Source: Nostoc sp. GT001
Lineage (GTDB): Bacteria; Cyanobacteriota; Cyanobacteriia; Cyanobacteriales; Nostocaceae
Assembly (NCBI RefSeq): GCF_030382115.1
Contig: NZ_JAUDRJ010000003.1
Location: 7,283,267-7,293,473, forward strand
Reading direction: 5' to 3'
Length of the DNA stretch: 10,207 bases
Shown: piece after piece, positions 6,695-10,207 of the stretch
Numbering within the stretch: the first letter of the stretch is position 1
How the letters are laid out: every line of letters starts with the position of its first letter
The notes under the pieces: model-generated
What the model saw: only the letters and a program-made list of their open reading frames with translations
Told to the model about the DNA's origin: nothing
Database searches by the model: none
Program-made: the position numbers and the translations under genes

Positions 6695-6816
6695 CCCTCT
6701 CCCCTGCTCCCCTATCCCACTTCGACTACGCTCAGTGACCACCTGCCCCCTGCCCCCCGGTTACTGAGCGTAGTCGTTGGCGCAGCCTCTCGTAGAGAAG
6801 TATGCCCCCCTGCCCC
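6695..6816. repeat. Composite cyanobacterial intergenic repeat (C-rich tracts plus palindromes)
   Basis: Three CCCCTGCCCC-like tracts (6695-6719, 6741-6758, 6803-6816) alternate with two palindromic elements. CGACTACGCTCAGTGACC (6723-6740) pairs with GGTTACTGAGCGTAGTCG (6759-6776) over 18 bp with one G-T pair. Next comes GGCGCAGCC followed by TCTCGTAGAGAAG (6779-6800), a small self-complementary unit. Such modules recur in Nostoc and Anabaena spacers (from memory). The unit fills the space between two converging genes and ends 1 bp before the SMR stop codon, so its hairpin could also end transcription from both sides. Confidence 0.7.
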
Positions 6817-6817
6817 T

Positions 6818-7138
6818 TCACTGACTTGCGTTGATGCCAATTACCCCAATGATTATTAAGGAGATCGACACAAGTTTGATGAATGTGGCAGATTCCCGAA
6901 ACCAAATAATCCCAATAAGAGCGACTAGAATAGTTCCTAATCCAGCCCAGACAGAATAGGCGACACTTACTTCAAGTCTCTTGAGGGCAAAGGTCAAAAA
7001 AGTAAAACAAAGTCCATAGAAGACAAATATTAATACTGAAGGAACTATTTTAGTAAATCCATCCGATAATTTCATGCAAGTTGTGCCTGAAACTTCAAAA
7101 AGGATGGCAATTATAAGGTAAATCCAACTTGTTGACAT
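6818..7138 (-). CDS. Small multidrug resistance (SMR) family transporter
   Basis: This 106-residue inner-membrane protein has four predicted helices (about 4-21, 33-50, 57-79 and 86-103), the standard length for SMR proton antiporters such as EmrE and QacE. The essential membrane Glu is E15 (AILFEVSGTTCMKLS), and Y41 and W64 (AYSVWAGLGT) match EmrE Y40 and W63. These features favour the Qac/EmrE-type subgroup, which exports lipophilic cations, over the guanidinium (Gdx/SugE) subgroup. It should work as an antiparallel homodimer. No second SMR gene adjoins it, which argues against a paired heterodimer. No good Shine-Dalgarno is visible, but the start fits the family length exactly. It is divergent from the Eis-like gene across about 310 bp. 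The substrate is not determined. Confidence 0.93.
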   Translation of the reverse strand: MSTSWIYLIIAILFEVSGTTCMKLSDGFTKIVPSVLIFVFYGLCFTFLTFALKRLEVSVAYSVWAGLGTILVALIGIIWFRESATFIKLVSISLIIIGVIGINASQ

Positions 7139-7449
7139 ATTTTTTGTAAGTGGTTTGTTAAGAGCAACTCGCCCTAAAAATAGAATAAACAGTCCTGAAG
7201 TAACTCATTAAAAATTTTTACCAGTGTAATATCAATTCTCCATGAAGATGCTTTGGAGGGAGGGCATAGCGGGAGATAAATATATGCAGCTTCACAAAGA
7301 AAGGGTGTAGGTGTTCCAACATTTAAAACCAAACGTGCAGTAGTATAATTGAGGCTATTCCGGGGCTTTATGGCGATGAAATTGCTCAAGTATTAGGGCA
7401 ATATCTGCTGTAGTGTGATTGTGTTTTTGTCCTACTAATGGTATGAGAA
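7139..7449. other. Divergent intergenic region between the SMR and Eis-like genes
   Basis: Both divergent promoters must lie here, but I find no clear boxes or operator dyad. A minus-strand open frame across 7174-7389 lacks a ribosome site and a protein-like composition. A short plus-strand coding-like remnant (7327-7413) is listed separately. Confidence 0.35.
7327..7413 (+). pseudogene. Short coding-like remnant (C-terminal tail, about 28 codons)
   Basis: Between an upstream TAA (7324-7326) and a TAG (7411-7413), the plus strand reads a protein-like tail, IIEAIPGLYGDEIAQVLGQY, with no ATG. The amphipathic helix pattern and balanced residues suggest a relic of a deleted gene. I cannot name its family, and chance is possible at this length. 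Confidence 0.25.
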
Positions 7450-8628
7450 ATGACGGCTCAATTTGAATACAGCACTCTTGCCGATCCACAGGATATTCAG
7501 CAGCTGATATATATCCTTGAGCAGTGTTTCATCAGCCCAGTTGGTGGCGAGGAAGCTTATGTTAATCTCATTGGCGTAGAAAATTTCCGTATTATTCGGG
7601 GATTTGGGCAATTAGTTGGTGGATTGGCAACTCTGGATATGGGCCAGTGGTGGGGTGGTGTGCGTGTACCAATGACAGGAATCGCCGCAGTGGGTATTGC
7701 TCCAGAGTATCGTGGTTCGGGAGCTGCGATCGCTCTCATGCAGCAGACGCTCAAGGAACTTTATGCTAGAGGTATACCGCTCTCTGCTCTTTATCCAGCC
7801 ATGCAAACTCTGTATCGAAGAGTCGGCTATGAGCAAGGGGGTAGCTGGTGTAATTGGGAAGTTTCTACTAGGAATATCCAAGTGCGAGAGCAATCCCTAC
7901 CTTTGCAACCCATAGTGCCAATTAATCATCAAGTCTTTCATGAACTATATCAACAACAGGCGAGACAAACGCATGGATATTTAGACCGACATCCCGCAAT
8001 CTGGGAGCGCTTAATTCAACCAGATGAGAAGGAAACATTTTACGCATATTTTATCGGTACAAAAGAGAAACCCGAAGGCTATATCCTCTTCAGCCAACAT
8101 TCAAGAGAGGATGGCGCAATCCTGCGAATCAAAGATTGGGTAATTCTCACAACTGCGGCTGCACAAACATTCTGGTCTTTCCTTGCCAGTCATCGCTCTC
8201 AAATTGAACACGTGCGATGGAGGAGTTCTGTAACTGATTCTTTGACATTGCTACTACCAGAGCAAACTGCCAAGTTTAAGAATACGATGCGTTGGATGCT
8301 GCGGGTAGTAGATGTAGTTAAGGCGCTGGAGATGCGGGGTTATCCATCGGGAATCGAAACTGAACTGCACTTAGACATTCAAGATAATTTGTTAGATGCA
8401 AATAATAGTAAATTCATTCTTTCTGTTGCCAATGGACGCGGTGAAGTTACAAAAGGTGGAAAAGGTGAGTTGCAGTTAGATATCCGAGAATTAGCACCAC
8501 TATATACAAGTTTGTTCGCTCCCTACCATTTGCAAATAGCCGGAAAACTGTATGGGACAGAAACCGCTATTTCAGCAGCTACGCAAATCTTTGCAGGTAG
8601 TTCTCCTTGGATGGCTGATTTCTTTTAA
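7450..8628 (+). CDS. Eis-like GNAT N-acetyltransferase with C-terminal sterol-carrier-like domain
   Basis: This 392-residue protein has the length and layout of Eis enzymes (Mycobacterium Eis is about 402). An N-terminal GNAT domain (about 1-150) is followed by a second, degenerate GNAT-like domain (about 155-290) and an SCP2-like C-terminal domain (about 295-392). The acetyl-CoA loop is VGIAPEYRGSGAA (81-93). Y122 in TLYRRVGYE matches the general-acid tyrosine of Eis. The chain ends in Phe, whose carboxylate acts as the base in Eis. These enzymes acetylate amines of aminoglycosides and some peptides or proteins, usually as hexamers in the cytoplasm. An Eis homologue from Anabaena variabilis has been characterised as an aminoglycoside acetyltransferase, so the fold occurs in this lineage. 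The natural substrate here is unknown. The Shine-Dalgarno is weak, and the gene appears monocistronic. Confidence 0.9.
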   Translation: MTAQFEYSTLADPQDIQQLIYILEQCFISPVGGEEAYVNLIGVENFRIIRGFGQLVGGLATLDMGQWWGGVRVPMTGIAAVGIAPEYRGSGAAIALMQQTLKELYARGIPLSALYPAMQTLYRRVGYEQGGSWCNWEVSTRNIQVREQSLPLQPIVPINHQVFHELYQQQARQTHGYLDRHPAIWERLIQPDEKETFYAYFIGTKEKPEGYILFSQHSREDGAILRIKDWVILTTAAAQTFWSFLASHRSQIEHVRWRSSVTDSLTLLLPEQTAKFKNTMRWMLRVVDVVKALEMRGYPSGIETELHLDIQDNLLDANNSKFILSVANGRGEVTKGGKGELQLDIRELAPLYTSLFAPYHLQIAGKLYGTETAISAATQIFAGSSPWMADFF

Positions 8629-9158
8629 CGTGAACTCTCAACTAACCTTTCTCTGCGTTAGTTCAAGTCTGTTCCTCTTGAAAGTCGGAGAGGGATTAAA
8701 GTCCCCCAAAGGTGAGGTTACAAATAGCTCACAACTCATGTGTATTTATCCTGACTTAATTTTGTTACTTTTCGTCAAAAAGGTAGGAAAAGTGGGATTT
8801 TTTGTGGGGTGGACATCTTGTCCGCCCTTGTTTATTATAGGCGGACAAGATGTCCACCCCACAAGATTGGATAATTTATTGATAACCCCTAAATTGGAAA
8901 CATAATTAATCCTTCGCTCGTCCTTCCGCTAGATTAACAATTTATGTTGTTGTCAACTCACACACAAATTAAACTGTCAGCAATTTACTTTTAATAAGTG
9001 ATGATGATTTATCGTGCTTATCTAATCCCAAACCTCATCTGGTAAAAATAACTCAACGGGATTTATGACTTTTTCTCCGGAAGTTCAGCACAGTCATCAG
9101 AAAACAATCTAAGTAAACCTGATTAGTTGATCCTAACTTGCACACCCACATTCACAAC
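8629..9158. other. Long intergenic region with hairpins between the Eis-like and AMIN-hydrolase genes
   Basis: No gene is seen. Just after the Eis stop there are two small hairpins. AACTAAC (8640-8646) pairs with GTTAGTT (8657-8663), and TTCAAG (8662-8667) pairs with CTTGAA (8677-8682). They overlap and are mutually exclusive, and neither has a T-tract, so terminator function is uncertain. The large palindrome is listed separately. The remaining AT-rich part (8870-9158) presumably contains the hydrolase promoter; no boxes or ribosome site stand out. Confidence 0.4.
8802..8864. repeat. Perfect 25-bp inverted repeat with 13-base loop
   Basis: The left arm (8802-8826) contains GTGGGGTGGACATCTTGTCC. 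The right arm (8840-8864) is its exact reverse complement over 25 bases, with the loop CTTGTTTATTATA between them. The perfect arms in non-coding DNA point to a dispersed palindromic repeat, such as a REP- or MITE-like unit. As far as I recall, the GGCGGACAAGATGTCC core is common in Nostocales spacers. No T-tract follows, so it is not a textbook terminator. It carries no transposase and no visible target-site duplication. Confidence 0.8.
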
Positions 9159-10207
9159 ATGAAATCACATCTACTGGCGATTGGTTTAAGCAGTTTGGTT
9201 ATAGTTGCAGGACAAGCTAAAGCCTCACAATTACAGTCTTGGTACTATGATTCTAGCCAAAACCAATTAGACCTAACTACCACTTCAGGAATAGAACCAA
9301 AAGCCTTTTTATTAGATAATCCTAATCGATTGGTGATTGACTTACCTGGAACTAATTTTAATTCCGATACTGTCAAACGAAGTTTTGGGAAAGCGGTGAA
9401 AGAAATTCGCCTCGGCAAACCAGACTCTCAAACCACTCGTTTTGTCGTCGAGTTAGCTCCTGGTTATGATGTAACTTCCCAAAATATATCAATTAAAGGA
9501 GATTCTCGTTCTCATTGGAGTTTCAAATTCAATTCATTTAACCGCCAAAATAATCCCATTGTTGGAGAAAATCGAGAAGATATTGCCATCAGATCCACAG
9601 ATGCATCGACATTTGCTGGAGTTGTAAATCTTGGTCAAGAGATGGCTGGTATTACTTCTCAGATTCGCACTTTGTTGGCAAGTTATAAATCATTGAATCC
9701 GGGAATATTTTTCTTAGATTTAGATACAGGAAACTATATAGATATTAATGGCGAAAAAAGATTTGCTGCTGCCAGTACAATCAAATTTCCCTTATTAGTG
9801 GCTCTTTTCCAAGAAATAGACGCAGGTAGAATTAAGCTCACCGATAAATTAGTGATGCGGCGCGATTTAAAGGTGGGCGAATCTGGAATTATGCAATACA
9901 AACCCATCGGCACTAAATTTAGTGTCCTAGAAACTGCTACCCTGATGATGACAATCAGCGATAATACCGCCACAAATCTAGTTCTCGATCGCTTGGGTGG
10001 TGCTGCAAAAGTTAGTCAACGTTTTCGTAGCTGGGGATTGCAAAATACGGCAATGCGGAATCTCCTTCCAGATATCGGTGGCACAAATACAACTAGTTCC
10101 AAAGATTTAGTCAGATTGGCGGCCTTAGTTTCTAATAATCGTTTGTTATCCCCAACTAGCCGCAATCAAGTTTTAGGCATTATGCGCCGTGTCAAAACCA
10201 ATAGTTT
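9159..10207 (+). CDS. AMIN-domain serine hydrolase, class A beta-lactamase/PBP fold, 3' end outside window
   Basis: The first 349 codons are visible and the frame is open at the right edge. A signal peptide (about residues 1-22, ending AGQAKA) directs export. Residues about 24-125 form an AMIN domain, which in other proteins targets the periplasm or cell wall. From about residue 165 comes a beta-lactamase-like domain with S206-T-I-K209 (AASTIKFPLL, the nucleophile and base) and S267-D-N269 (MTISDNTATN). The KTG motif should lie just beyond the edge. Where class A enzymes have the E166 motif (ExxLN), the sequence reads NLLPDIGGTN, with no Glu. Deacylation, and hence strong beta-lactamase activity, therefore looks unlikely; a peptidoglycan-related hydrolase or carboxypeptidase is a better guess (inference). 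The ATG at 9159 immediately precedes the basic-hydrophobic signal sequence. No Shine-Dalgarno is seen. Confidence 0.9.
   Translation, partial: MKSHLLAIGLSSLVIVAGQAKASQLQSWYYDSSQNQLDLTTTSGIEPKAFLLDNPNRLVIDLPGTNFNSDTVKRSFGKAVKEIRLGKPDSQTTRFVVELAPGYDVTSQNISIKGDSRSHWSFKFNSFNRQNNPIVGENREDIAIRSTDASTFAGVVNLGQEMAGITSQIRTLLASYKSLNPGIFFLDLDTGNYIDINGEKRFAAASTIKFPLLVALFQEIDAGRIKLTDKLVMRRDLKVGESGIMQYKPIGTKFSVLETATLMMTISDNTATNLVLDRLGGAAKVSQRFRSWGLQNTAMRNLLPDIGGTNTTSSKDLVRLAALVSNNRLLSPTSRNQVLGIMRRVKTNS

Noticed and set aside
7174..7389. Minus-strand 71-codon frame in the SMR/Eis spacer
   Set aside because: There is no ribosome site, the composition is odd and no family is recognisable; it is more likely chance or part of the promoter region.
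7557..7915. Three overlapping frames inside the Eis-like gene
   Set aside because: They overlap the catalytic GNAT domain coding sequence in other frames and do not resemble proteins.
8802..8864. Reading the 25-bp hairpin as a rho-independent terminator
   Set aside because: It is about 170 bp from the Eis stop, has no following T-tract and has perfect long arms, so a dispersed repeat fits better.
8552..8905. Plus-strand 117-codon frame running from the Eis 3' end through the large palindrome
   Set aside because: It starts inside the Eis-like gene in another frame and its second half simply translates the inverted repeat.
9734..9973. Minus-strand 79-codon frame
   Set aside because: It is antisense to the conserved SxxK-SDN region of the serine hydrolase.
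9159..10207. Calling the right-edge gene a resistance beta-lactamase
   Set aside because: No Glu166 equivalent is seen and an AMIN wall-targeting domain precedes the catalytic domain.

Overview
The window looks like a chromosome segment of a filamentous, heterocyst-type cyanobacterium (Nostoc, Anabaena or a close relative). Three things support this. The HIP1 octamer GCGATCGC occurs eight times (starting at 406, 1190, 2138, 5074, 6087, 6324, 6368 and 7726), always inside genes. Several gene families are typical of cyanobacteria: an AMIN-domain serine hydrolase, a receiver/thioredoxin-reductase fusion and an Eis-type acetyltransferase. The intergenic DNA also carries GC-rich palindromic repeats of the kind scattered through Nostocales genomes. 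I see no rRNA, tRNA, CRISPR array, phage or transposase gene.

Layout. At the left edge is the 3' part of a subtilisin-like (S8) protease gene (1-1416, +). About 400 bp later comes a complete serpin gene with a lipoprotein signal (1820-3151, +). This places a serine protease and a protease inhibitor side by side, both probably outside the cytoplasm. A 200-residue acidic protein of unknown function runs the other way (3266-3868, -). The next 850 bp hold no intact gene; they contain two apparent coding remnants and a short dispersed-repeat-like tract. A 69-residue unknown protein (4718-4927, +) lies 64 bp upstream of the most unusual gene here (4992-6656, +). That gene encodes a three-part fusion of a response-regulator receiver, a glutaredoxin-like domain and a thioredoxin-reductase-like flavoprotein. 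Both places where a redox-active CxxC would be expected have lost their cysteines.

After a composite repeat (6695-6816) there is a four-helix SMR efflux protein (6818-7138, -). It is divergently arranged with an Eis-like N-acetyltransferase (7450-8628, +). Downstream lies a perfect 25-bp-arm inverted repeat (8802-8864). At the right edge is the 5' part of a secreted AMIN-domain, beta-lactamase-fold serine hydrolase (9159-10207, +, open at the edge).

How the genes work together. Most genes appear to be single units, not one pathway. The pairings suggested by position are protease with serpin, the 69-residue protein with the redox/receiver fusion, and the divergent SMR/Eis pair, in which both families are linked to resistance to toxic amines or cations. 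No clear new multi-gene system is visible. The best candidate for new biology is the cysteine-less receiver-Grx-TrxR fusion.
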